DNA of 64,000 nucleotides from Panicum virgatum. Taxonomy: Eukaryota > Streptophyta > Magnoliopsida > Poales > Poaceae. Below are positions 23,490-34,146 of the stretch, piece after piece. Under the pieces are notes generated by a model, which saw only the letters and a list, made by a program, of their open reading frames with translations, did not search any database and was not told the DNA's origin. The stretch is taken from assembly GCF_016808335.1 (NCBI RefSeq), contig NC_053139.1, positions 36,911,954 through 36,975,953 on the forward strand. Direction: 5' to 3'. The stretch's first letter is position 1; each line of letters begins with the position of its first letter. A program made the translations under genes and the position numbers.

Positions 23490-23900
23490 TTCCTAAGGGT
23501 TCCATGGCTCTTCCCCTTCCCCTTCCCAAATCTGCTCCCTCTTGTCCTCCTCTCGCCCAGATCCGCGCGGCACATACCGGCCGCACTGCACTCCTCCTCC
23601 TCTTGCCCAGTTCCGCACGACACAGGCGAGCTCCGCTTCTCCTGTCGCCCAGATCCGCGTGACAGCCAGGCAGGTTCCGCTCGAGCGGCATGGCGCGCGG
23701 CAGCCAGGCGGCCTGCACTCGAGTGGCGCGGCACGCGGCTGCCTGGCGGCCGCCGCTCGGGCCTGGCGTACGGTAGCCAGGCGGCGTCCGCTCGGGCATG
23801 GCGCGCGGCAGCTTGGAGGGATGTGGGGTAACGGGCGTGCTGCGAGGCGACGGGCAGGCTGCGGCCGGGTAGGATGCGGCATGGCGACTGGTAGGCTTAA
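23490..23900. repeat. GC-rich block with tandem GCGGCAGCCAGGCGGC-like units
   Basis: Repeated words (ggcgcgcggcagccaggcgg, ctgcctggcggccgc, ggtagccaggcggcg) give long but meaningless open frames in several frames of both strands. Confidence 0.6.
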
Positions 23901-23970
23901 TTGTTCCACGTTGTGCTATTCATCAAGATTATAACAACATTCTTTCCAATACTAGAGTACATATTACAGA

Positions 23971-25390
23971 TTAGCATGAACATATTATTAAATTGGAGTA
24001 CAGATTGCAGATAAAAAGATTGATATTGTAGATCATGAGCCTTTGCCATATATGCTCAACCAAGTTAGCCTTGAGTTGATGATGCTTTTCTAGATCACGA
24101 ATGGCCTCGTTTGCTTCAAGTACTCTAGAGAATTCATGAATTGGCCCATGAGCAAACCCCACCAAAGGCTCAGAAGTTCCCTGCTCGTAATGCTCATTTT
24201 CTTGCCTTATGTCATAAAGCTCACTGTCATTGAACCGTACCGAGTAGAAATCCCTCTCATCTTCAACTATCATGTTATGCAGTATAATACATGCATGCAT
24301 GATGTTTGTAAGTGTTTCTTCACTCCAAAAACGAGCAGTGCCTCGTAGTATTGCAAACCTAGCTTGCAAAACTCCGAATGCCCTCTCAACATCTTTTCTT
24401 GCTGCTTCTTGCTTTGTTGCAAATAATTTATGCTTTGCACTATACGGCAATGGGATTGTTTTGACAAAAGTTGCCCACTCATGGTATGTACCATCCGCTA
24501 GATAGCACCCCATATTGTACTGATTGCCATTCACTATGAACTGGGTTGATGGAGCACTTCCTTGCAATATGTTTGTGAACAATGGCGACTGATTTAAGAC
24601 ATTAATATCATTGTTCGAACCAGGCACACCAAAAAATGCATGCCATATCCACAAATCATGTGAGGCAACGGCTTCAAGCATGATTGTTGGTACTTTATAA
24701 TCACCACAGGTATACTGCCATTTCCATGCAACTGGGCAATTTTTCCATTGCCAATGCATGCAATCAAGACAACCTAACATACCGGGGAACCCACGTGCTT
24801 CACCTACTTGTAGTAACATTCTAATGTCATTTTAAGTGGGTCTACTAAGATACTGTGCCCCAAAATTCTCTCTAATGCCTTTCACAAATATGGTCAAACA
24901 CTCTATGGTAGTACTTTCAGCAATTAGCAGACCCTCATCCAATAGATGAGCAGGACTACCATAAGCCAACATGCGCATAGCTGCTGTGCACTTAAGCAAT
25001 GGTGAAAAACCTTGCTTCCCAAAAGAGTCTCTACGTTGACGAAAATATGGAGACCACTCACCAAGTGTGTGTACGATGCCTAGAAATAATAGATGCATTC
25101 GCATCCTGTATCCTCGCCGAAATTGAACATCGGTATACACCGGGTTGCTGCAGAAGTAGTCAGCTTCCAAATGCTTGTTAGCATCTTCTCTTTTGCGATC
25201 TATGTACCTTGTCTTTGGTTGGAGGTAGCAGCTAGATCAGCTTTGATGCTTGCATCAATATGTCTTGTTCAATCTCAGCATCTACCTCTGCTTGAATCTC
25301 TACTTCAAGTGGGTCATTCATGAACTCCCACATGAGCTTGTCAAGGTCACCATCTAAGTTTTGGGGAGGAGAATGTGATTCTGAAGACAT
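23971..25390 (-). pseudogene. PIF/Harbinger transposase (DDE_Tnp_4), broken
   Basis: The coding start is probably ATG 25390-25388 (MSSESHSPPQNLDG). A stop or frameshift near 25220 separates it from the body (MEADYFCSNPVYTDVQF, 25170). The body is interrupted by an in-frame TAA just before MLLQVGEARGFPGMLG at 24819, where CAA is expected. The remaining 282 residues carry the full DDE triad in the usual settings: LDCMHW, GSNNDINVL and RKDVERAFGV. This enzyme cuts and joins PIF/Harbinger DNA with TTA/TAA targets and could in principle relate to the Tourist-like MITEs in this window. The lesions make this copy non-functional. Confidence 0.9.
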
Positions 25391-25559
25391 TTTGCTCTAC
25401 TGCAGCCTCTTGCTCGAAGTATGACAGCGACGTCATCTCTTCTTCTACGCATAGATTCTAGATCTAGAAATCCTCTCTTCTATCTTCTCCACACTGGCGT
25501 GTGTGTCCTTGGATGAGCCTGAATCCGTAGATCATGTACTCACGTTCCTCAGTGGATGC

Positions 25560-26256
25560 GATACCCTGGAATACTCTTGGGGAAAGCTACTGCGGTATCC
25601 GTGCGCTTGCGGATTTTATTCATGACGTTACAAAGTACTAACAACTGTGTCTTGCACTGTGCAACTATTCTTCTTCTTTCTGGTCTAACATTGCTATTGA
25701 ATTCCTCTACAATATTCTTCCAAAAAATTTCACCTTTTTATGAATTCCCCTTCACTGGATCAACAGAATGATGTAACCATGCACTTCCTAGTTTCAGACC
25801 CTCTTCCTCACTCCAATTCATACGACCAGCCTTCTTTTCTTCACCATCGCTGGCATCACTCCACTCTTGATTGCTCATATCTTCATTGATTTGTGGTGCA
25901 GGAGATATAGGTGAAGCTGGACCTGACCCGGCAACACCTTGGCTAAAAGCCATGAACTCAACTAGTGATGAAGACCGAGCACCTTCAATTGCAGCTCTTC
26001 TTCCAAACACTCCATAGGAGGGGAAGCTAAAGTTGGCTTCATATGGCATGCCAAGATGAAATGCTCCATATGGGTGATGGTTCGGAGGCATGCCATAAGG
26101 GTTAAAGTTTTGAGGAAACTGAGATTGAAATTGCTGATTGAATGGAGGAAAATTTGCAAACTGTGATGGCCGGTATCCTTGGGTGGATTGATTGTTTGCG
26201 TCTCTTTGATCTTGAGAAGAGGAGTTTGAAGGGTTGAAGGAGTTTGATTCATCCAC
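25560..26256 (-). pseudogene. PIF/Harbinger ORF1 (Myb-like DNA-binding protein), truncated
   Basis: Starts MDESNSFNPSNSSSQDQRD, followed by a Gln/Asn/Pro-rich N-terminal region and the beginning of the trihelix/Myb-like domain (MNWSEEEGLKLGSAWLHHSV). It then meets a stop at 25738. The next ~170 bases still show the shifted continuation (FWKN.VEEFNSN, then a cysteine/leucine helix), ending in unrelated sequence (about 25545-25610) containing CGGTATCCGTGCGCTTGCGG. ORF1 proteins of this family work with the transposase during excision, so the pair represents one degraded autonomous element whose ends I could not define. Confidence 0.75.
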
Positions 26257-26814
26257 TCAATTGTCTGAATTGTAGCATTTCTTCTCTAGAGAGGGTGGTG
26301 GGGCTTTTTTCTGGAGATCATGTTGGATCGATTGGCTCCAAGTTGCTTCTATTTCTATGTGTAGAGATGTATGTATATTTGTAGTTGCAAGCTTGCAGCT
26401 TGCAACGGCTAGCAAGTTGTCTGGAACTATCCATGTGTGCAATGGCTAGCAAGCCAACTTGCAACGGTCAATATACAAAACATAATATTTTATTTGAAGC
26501 ACTCGGTGCAAAACTTAGCTCCGAGGCTATGGTGGAGCTTCGTAGCACCCCCTCCTCCAGCGTATGGACACAGGGAATCTTTGTCAGATGCTCCAGAGCA
26601 CCCTCAAAATTCCAACGCTAGAGCTGCTCTCACAAGTCTAATATCGAGAGGTTAGCTAGCTGGAACCACGCAACAAAACTGCCAAACTGTCGGCGCATGT
26701 ACGTAATACATGACTGAGCCGAGCCACAAAACCGTCGAGCTAGTCAGGGCACTATCCCACGGTGGCAGGGCCACCCACCCCAGTCCCCAGAGCAAGCAAG
26801 TAGGGCGGCAGGCG

Positions 26815-26959
26815 ATGGGGAGCGAGGTGAACGGCGGCTTCGGCACGGACCGGCCGGCGGCGGAGGGGGAGAGGAAGAGCGGGGCACCGCCATCTGAGGC
26901 GCCGGAGATCAGGTTCACTAAGCTCTTCAACAACGGCTGCTTCGTTGACGCTGTCTCGG
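26815..26959 (+). pseudogene. Orphan duplicate of ALDH exon 1
   Basis: The frame from ATG ([20 protein letters not shown], then [19 protein letters not shown]) corresponds to exon 1 of the aldehyde dehydrogenase at 40038, including the phase-1 donor g|gtatac. Similarity extends upstream (ctgtcggcgcatgtacg near 26690 against 39680) and about 50 bp into the intron (aatacccatctcgcttcatggct). Exon 2 does not follow. The original promoter segment with the TTTAAA box is missing between the matching blocks. It may be a dead fragment or an alternative first exon. Confidence 0.8.
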
Positions 26960-27009
26960 GTATACGGATACCCCACATGTCCAGTAATACCCATCTCGCT
27001 TCATGGCTT

Positions 27010-28289
27010 GCTGAATTGACCAAGCGAGCATACATGAATCCCATCATCAAGGCCATTGGAGAAATTCTGACGATCTGCTAGCTAGCCTGTAGTGCTAGGC
27101 AAAAGGAAAGCAAGTCAATTTGCTGGCTCCATTGCTTCGACCTTGGACCATCTTTTTCTGCTGGATTCTGCTCCTTTTCGACTCTCTCACCACCTACGCG
27201 TCTGTCGGGAGCGAGCAGCTACTATGGCATGAGAAGACCGCAAAGCATGCAGGTAGGGCGCCATGGCATTGGAGATCGATGGAGCTTTCCTTGCCACTGT
27301 AGGTCTGAGGCAACATGGAAGTTTTACTGTTACTGCAAGCGCTACTTCCTGGAGGCAGCATGGCGTGGAGATGAGTTGCCGCACAATGATGCAAATGGTT
27401 TATATAAACCTTGTGGAAAATGAAGAGACTCTCTCTCTCTCTGAGTTAGAACAATACACACTTAATTGTTTCCAAAGGATTTCAACCGCTGCTGGTGGCA
27501 GAAGAAGAGATAGTGATGACAGATTCTTAGACCATAATACTATCAGTAATGGATTTTGTTGGGTGGTGCTGGTGAAGATTGAAGAGGTAGTGCTGGTCTG
27601 CTGGAGGTCATTGGACACAAGTGCATGCAGCATTTAGTGGCGGAGAATTTAGTGTTTTTTTTCTGGAGATAGAAGGACAGAGGAAATACGAAGGTGGGGG
27701 TCGATGTGTGAGTAATCTTAAACAGAGGTGGAGGTAGATGCATGGGCCAGGAGAAAATAAAGAAACACAAAGATTATGTGGCAGCAAGAGGATTGAGAGA
27801 AATAGAAATTATGACACCACCATTTGATCAAAGATCGGGTGGTTAAAAATATCAAGGTGATGTGGGTGCACCACATGCTAGAGACATAGCCGTTAATGGT
27901 TGTAGTGGGAAGGAGTTATACACTGTGGAATCAAAACTTTCTGTGTGAGAACTGAAAATGTGACATCGAGCTCGGCCATCACCCGAAGCACAAAGCCATT
28001 TTGAAGTACTTGAACAACCTAAATATAATATAACACATAATGATGAATTTTCCATTGGTTGAATAAGAATGGGAGCAAAACAAGAAAAAAATGCATACCG
28101 TTCTATGAATGGGCCGCAAACTCTCATTCTAAAACCCTCAAGCAAATTTCTCTAGTAGGACAGGCCCAATTATCCCTGCGTGGGCAGCCAAATTGGAAAT
28201 TGTGGTAGGGAAGTCTGCCTTGCTCTGGAAGGGGGTGATCTTTTTTTTTCTTTAGAAGGGATGATTTTTGGAAGGGGATGGTTGGTTCC
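27010..28289. other. Intergenic, no supported gene
   Basis: Several frames of 60-124 codons have no domain. A stretch around 27920-28015 is related to 8200-8290 (shared gtggaatcaaaac, gtgacatcg.gctcggc and gaagtac), so it is a dispersed repeat. A (CT)-rich run lies at 27430-27443. Confidence 0.5.
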
Positions 28290-28385
28290 CTAGAGCTTGA
28301 TTGGTCGGCTTCTAATTTAACTTGGTTCATATTTAAAAATTGGTTACTTAATATTTGTGATGTGACCAAAATCATGGCAAGTTAC

Positions 28386-30132
28386 TGAGAGGTTTTCCTC
28401 ATATATTGTGATGAGTGATTGTCGTAAAGACTTGGAGGTTTTGGCGTGTTAGCTTGATTTTGGCTTGTGTTTGTGTCAGGCTAACCGCTGTGTGTGCGTT
28501 TTGTTTATGTTCTTGTGTTTCCTTCTTCAGTGCCCGTGTGGAGCGTTAGGTGTTGACGGGTGGTCAACACGTGGAGTGGACTAACCGTGGTGTAGTCGCG
28601 ACTCTGTGGAGATTGCGCCGTGCGCTTGGTCTTTGGATTGCAGGTACACGGGCGTCGAGTGTCGACGGAGAGCAGCCGTGGAGGAGCTCAATACGGGCGG
28701 CAGCTGTGGCGTCCATTCCTGGATCGAGGGCGCAAGCGGCGACGGAAGACGGGTTTCTTGGTTTGCGCCACAAAACCAAGGAGGCGGACGGCGGTTGAAG
28801 ACGCCAAGTCGTGGAGGCACGGGCGTCGGTCTCGGGACTGACGGAGGCGACGGGCGTCGACGGCGTCTAGGGCCTCGTTGCGGGAGAGGAGGTGACCAGC
28901 GTCGGGCGGCGTCTAGGGCCGTCAGGAGGCCGAGGCGGGAACGGCGTCTAGAGCCACGGCGTGGAGGCGGGAATCTTCCCGCGTGTGGAGTTTTGGCGGT
29001 TATCTCAAAACCGGCCATCTACCCGTGTTTCACGGACCTTCCAAAACTGTGGACTAGATCTTCATCAAGATGGCGGCATCGTGGAGAAGGCTTCGTTCCG
29101 AAGAAAGAACCTCAGCCGTCAGATAGGATCGTGTACAGGGGAATGCTGCAGACCAACCGGTTTGACCGGTCCCTGGCACCGGTCTGACCGGTCTAACCAA
29201 CCGGTCTGACCGGTCCATGGAACCGGTCTGACTGGTCTTCGCGGGTATGAATACCCCTTCACTTGTATTAGGTTAGTGCGGCTTTTGTAACTCGTCCGTG
29301 GATTGCTTGTTTCTCTAGGCCGCCGCCCCTGTGTCTCTCTCCCCCCGTTCTTCTCTTTAGAATAGGATTTGCTTATGGATTTGTGAGACTTTGTATTGGA
29401 TTTGATTGGGAAAGGAGGCCCCATCCTCCTTGTACCCTCTGGGCTTTTGAATCAATCCAATCTCGTCCCTCTTGTGCTCTTTTGTGATGGATTTTCGTTT
29501 CGTTTTTTGTGCACATGATCGTGACGGTTCGTAGAGCTCTTTGTGGTGATTTCCGTACCCCTAGCCTCGTCCCAAATTCTCTGGAATCACTAGTTCTCAC
29601 GAATTGAAGTTTTTGAGTTCTTGAGAAAACCCCAATCTTTCTTGATCTTCCCTTAAATTCTCAAGATACTTTGATCTTTTGGGAAAGATCTCTTGGGGAT
29701 ATGTTCGCAGGTTAGTTGCGGAGGTATCCTCCAAGTTTCACTGGATTTAGACTTCGTTTGCTCGAGATTTGCCATTTGGAGCTTTGTTTGCGATCTGTCT
29801 GGGTGCAACCGGTCTGACCGGTCTCTGAAACCGGTCTGATCGGTCTAGGTTTTTGAACTCCAGCCCGACCGATCTGACCGGTTGGAGAGAGCAGTCTGAC
29901 CGGTCCGAGTCTGCCAGGTCTGCAGATTTTCTCGTTCGCTTCCGCGTTTTCTCTCGCACGTTCTAGGGGTGTTTTGTGTTGGTTTAGCTCTTCCATAGCT
30001 ATTCCAAACTTCACCTAGAACTCTTGAGGGCTTGTGGTGATTTTGGGATATAGGCCGACGGTTTGAATTTCAGAAGAAATTTTGATCAGCTCCCATTCAC
30101 CCCCCCCTCTGGTCGCCAGTTTCAGTCCCTCA
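28386..30132 (+). repeat. 5' LTR of the second Copia element
   Basis: A 1747-bp LTR of the same family as 13213-14811. CCGGTC palindromic units lie at about 29155-29240, directly before a TATA-like tatgaata (about 29246), and again at about 29808-29905. The primer-binding site tggtatcagagc follows at 30135-30146. Confidence 0.88.
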
Positions 30133-30196
30133 ATTGGTATCAGAGCTTGGTTGAGGTTTTCAGTACCTTAATCGGTTCGAAAACCACTTGGCGACC

Positions 30197-30506
30197 ATGG
30201 CGAGCCTTGGTAAGATCTCTGTGTTTGCCGGCGAGGACTATGCTTATTGGAAGGTGCGTATGCGAGCCTTCTTGCAAAGCATGGGAGCCGAGGTTTGGGA
30301 AATCACTAAGAACCAGGCTTACGAGGTGCTTGCCGTTCGGACCACACCTCTTCAGGTGTCCGAGCACGAGGCTAACGCCAAGGCTGTCAATGACTTATTC
30401 GCTGGCGTTTCTCGTGCGGAGTTCTCACACGTCTAGGGTTTTTAGGAAGCCCACAAGGTTTGGACGTGTCTTGAGAACTACCACGAGGGCACACCTCAGG
30501 TGAAGG
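30197..30506 (+). pseudogene. gag N-terminal fragment of the second Copia element
   Basis: MASLGKISVFAGEDYAYWKV is followed by the UBN2-type gag region (WEITKNQAYEVLAV ... VNDLFAGVSRAEF). A TAG (about 30434) and a second stop precede VWTCLENYHEGTPQVK, where the third element interrupts it. This fragment shows the gag segment that the first element has lost. Confidence 0.85.
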
Positions 30507-31851
30507 TGAAAGTGATCTAGGCCCCTAAGTGTATTTTGGTGTTAATGACAAAACACATGTGCATTTAATTGTGTAATTGAGCGTATGTGCAGGTGGTGAG
30601 TTTGTATAGATGAATCAAGTGACGATGTACGACCCCTCAAAAAGGAAATGAAAAAGCGGAGTCCAAAGGATACTCATGGAATTAGATTTTATATTTGAAT
30701 TTTGAGTATAGGAACACCGTACTATCAAGAGGGACTTGATTCAAGGGCTTTGATTTGTAACTAGTGCTCAAGAGAACCTAGACAAACACTTGTGAGCCAC
30801 AAAACAACTCAAAGGAGCAAAAACCGGAGTTTTTCTCCTGCCATACCCGGATACTCCGGGTATAGGGCCGGATACTCCGGACCCCGTTGCCCGGAGTGTC
30901 CGGGCTCTGTTCAAAGTCTGAAAACCTAGGGTTGCTCGGATTCTCCGGGCATATACCCGGAGTCTCCGGGTACCCTTTCGCCCAACGGCTATTTTTGGGC
31001 TGAAGACTATAAATACCCCCTCCATACCCCTTCAGCCCTCTCTCTTGCCACTTTGACGAGCTGAACTCAAACCTAACCCAAAAAGAGCTCTCTCACTCTC
31101 CTTTCTCCATTCTTGAGTGATTTCCTTGAGGGATTCGAGTGAGAAGCAAGCAAGAGCACGGATTAGTGCTAGTGAGCCTCATTTCCATCTCTTGAGCACT
31201 TGGTTTTGGTCAAGCCCGCAGATTCAAGTTTGTTACTCTTGGAGCCTTGTGCTCCTAGACGGCTAGGCGTGCTTGTGATTGATCAACCAAGATTGTGAGC
31301 TGCACAAGAAGTTTGTAATCTCCATTCCTCATCGAGGAATCCATAGTAAGTAACCTTGGGCTCGAGAGGTGATCTCGCCCTTGGAAGAGGAGCATAGGGG
31401 TTCTTGAGCACCATCTCTCGAATCCTTCCTCAACGGAGACGTAGCACCTTCGGGTGTGAACTTCGGGAAACAAATCCTTGTCTCCTTCGTGTTATTTTAC
31501 TTGATTTCATTGGTATTTGCTTGTGAGACTTCATTTCTAGGGTTTGAGCTCGATCTACTCACTCACGAGTTTCTAGTGAACTTTGTTTGTTGGATATCAT
31601 CCTTAAGGAACCCCTGGTACTCATTCTCTAGCTCGATCTACTTTTCTTACAGAGTTTCTTGCAGTTTCGTTTCAGGTCGTTCAAACCCGGAGACTCCGGA
31701 TATAGCTCCGGATACTCCGGACCACCAAACCCGGAGTATCCGGGAATATACCCGGAGTATTCGGGATAGTCTGCGTCTGACATTTTTGTTAAGTGTTTTA
31801 AATTGCAGATTGCCTATTCACCCCCCCTCTAGGTATCTTAAGATCCTTTCA
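30507..31851 (+). repeat. LTR of the third Copia element
   Basis: Begins TGAAAGTGATC and ends GATCCTTTCA (TGAAAG/CTTTCA are inverted), followed by tggtatcagagc at 31854-31865. The TATA box is tataaata near 31008. CCGGATACTCCGG/CCCGGAGTCTCCGGGTA-type palindromic units cluster at about 30845-30985, just before TATA, and again at about 31685-31770. Confidence 0.88.
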
Positions 31852-31908
31852 ATTGGTATCAGAGCTTGGCTCTCCATTCAAAGGGCTTAACCGTCTGGAG
31901 AGGTCAAG

Positions 31909-33862
31909 ATGTCAGATGATGAAAAGAACCCGGTGAATCCGGTTGATGAAGGTGAAAAGGCGATACCGGTGATAAAAGAGATAAGAAGGCAGAGCCATCC
32001 AACAACAAGAAGAAAGATAAGAATAAGAATGGTGGAGATGAAAGTGAAGAAGAGACATCCGATGATGAGATGTCTTATGAGGAGTGGAAGGCATGGAGGA
32101 AAAAGAAGAAGGAGCAAAGGAAGAAAAAGACTAGCTCCCGAGTTATCATTGACTCTAGTGATGACTCCGACACCGATTCCAAGAGAAGAGTCTCACGCTC
32201 TTCAAACAAAGGCAGCTCATCAAAGTCAAAAGGCAAAGGCATTTATCGAAGAGTTGCTCATGATTACACTTTTTCTCTACCTAGTGAGCACAATGCATCA
32301 ATTCATATGGGCAAGCCACTTTTCTTTGATGGTACCGTATATAATCAATGGAAGACTAAGATGTTCGGTTACATGAATGAAATCCACAAGGATCTTTGGA
32401 AAGTTGTGGAAGTTGGGTGTGAAATTCCGGATGAAGATGAAACTCCAACACCGATTCAAGCATATGTGCTACAAAGAAATTTCCAAGCATTGAACATCCT
32501 ACACACATCCGTGAGTCCCGAAGAGTTTGACAAGATAGAGGATGCACCAACCGCCAAAGATGCTTGGGACACTCTCCTAGTGAACCATCAAGGGTCAAGA
32601 AAAGTACGAGAATCAAGAATCAAAACTTTAGAAGATGAATTGAGTTTGTTCTCCATGAAGAAGGATGAAGGTGTGAAAGAGATGTACAACCGCATGAAGA
32701 AAATTACAAATCAAATCAAATCTCTTGGTGGTGACAAGTGGGGTGACCGTGAGATTGTGGACAAGCTCTTGACCGTGTATATGGCTAGGGATGTTACTCT
32801 ACCTAGCTTGATTAGAGCCGAAAGAGGATTCAAGCACTTCACCGCTGAGAATGTCCTTGGAAGAATTGAGGCTCACCGTGATCAATTAAAGAGAGTCAAG
32901 ATTAACCAAGATCTAGCCGAGCTTCAAGAACAAGCGGCCAAGAATAGTGGGTTGGCACTTCAAGCTAAGTCAAAAGTCAAAGAAAAGGCAAACTAATCCT
33001 CAAAAAATGAAGGCACTAGTAGTGATGATGATGAAGAGCTTAATGATGAGCAAATGGCTTTCTTTATCAAGAACTTCACAAGAGTATTGAAGAAAGGTAA
33101 TTTTAGAAACTTTGGGAAGAACAAGAAGTATGAGCCAAGAAGAAGATCTAATAGGCCGTGTTTTGGGTGTAACAAAGTTGGGCATTTCATTGCCGATTGC
33201 CCGGAAGAGAAAAATAAGAACAAAGACACCAAAGAAAGCACATCCAAGAGAGATAGATCAAGATACAAGAAGCAAGCCGGAGAAGCTCATCTTGGTTAAG
33301 AATGGGATTCACAACAAGAAAGTGAGTCCGAGAAAGAAGATGTTGCAACCATGGCGTTCAAGGCATCATCTCCACATCCTCCAAGCTTGTTTGAAGATCT
33401 CACCGACGATGAGGATGAAGATCCCATCATGTGCCTCATGGCTAAAAACTCCAAGGTAACATCTCCAATCTCATCGGACGATGAAATGGATAATGAAGTA
33501 GAAGTTGCTAAACTAGTTAAGAAATATGATAAAGAGGCCGCAACTAAAATGATGAAACTAGTTATGAAACTAGATGAAGCGGATGAGACTCTTGAGACAC
33601 AAGAAGAATTGCTTAGACTTGAGAGAGAGAAATTCAAGGCTCTTGAAAAGGACCTCGCCTATGAAAGGGAGGAAAACAAGATGCTTGTGAACTCAATCAA
33701 AGTCAAGGATGGCACTCTTCTTGAGTTGAAAGAGTCACTCTCTAGAGAAAAAAAGTGGATGATTTGACTAGAAAATTTTCTTTTGTCAATGACACTAACA
33801 CTTTTCTAAGGAAAGATAATGAGAAACTTCAAGAGAGCATAACAAGCTTACAAGCTTACAAT
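31909..33862 (+). pseudogene. gag of the third Copia element
   Basis: A short acidic start (31909) shifts frame into a 308-codon open segment (32070-32996). That segment carries a Lys/Ser-rich stretch and the UBN2 gag domain (GKPLFFDGTVYNQWKTKMFG ... LEDELSLFSMKKDE ... YMARDVTLPSLIRAERG). After a stop at 32994 comes a zinc knuckle, CFGCNKVGHFIADC (CX2CX4HX4C), in 33054-33299. A coiled-coil-like acidic region follows (33351-33767 and onward), cut off at the deletion junction. Confidence 0.85.
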
Positions 33863-34146
33863 GACAGCTGTGGCGTCCATTCCTGGATCGAGGGCGCAAG
33901 CGGTGACGGAAGGCGGGTTTCTTGGTTTGCGCCACAAAACCAAGGAGGCGGACGGCGGTTGAAGACACCAAGTCGTGGAGGCACGGGCGTCGGTCTCGGG
34001 ACTGACGGAGGCGACGGGCGTCAACAGCGTCTAGGGCCACATTGCGGGCGAGGAGGTGACGAGCGTCAACGGTGTCTAGGGCCGTCAGGAGGCCGAGGCG
34101 GGAACGGCGTCTAGGGCCACGGCGTGGAGGCGGGAATCTTCCCGCG
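33863..34146 (+). repeat. 3' LTR of the second Copia element, first piece
   Basis: Matches about 28696-28976 of the 5' LTR (ctgtggcgtccattcctgg ... gggaatcttcccgcg). It continues after the insert at 37622. Confidence 0.85.

Larger units (their letters stand above)
30507..33862 (+). mobile_element. Third SIRE-like Copia element, 3'-deleted
   Basis: 5' LTR, primer-binding site and gag of a different Copia family, inserted in the gag of the second element. It ends abruptly at about 33862, where LTR sequence of the second element begins. Its pol and 3' LTR, and the pol of its host, are missing, so one large deletion probably joined the two. Confidence 0.85.

Noticed and set aside
23393..23934. 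GC-rich frames of 108-138 codons on both strands
   Set aside because: Tandem-repeat low complexity; different frames give equally arbitrary proteins.
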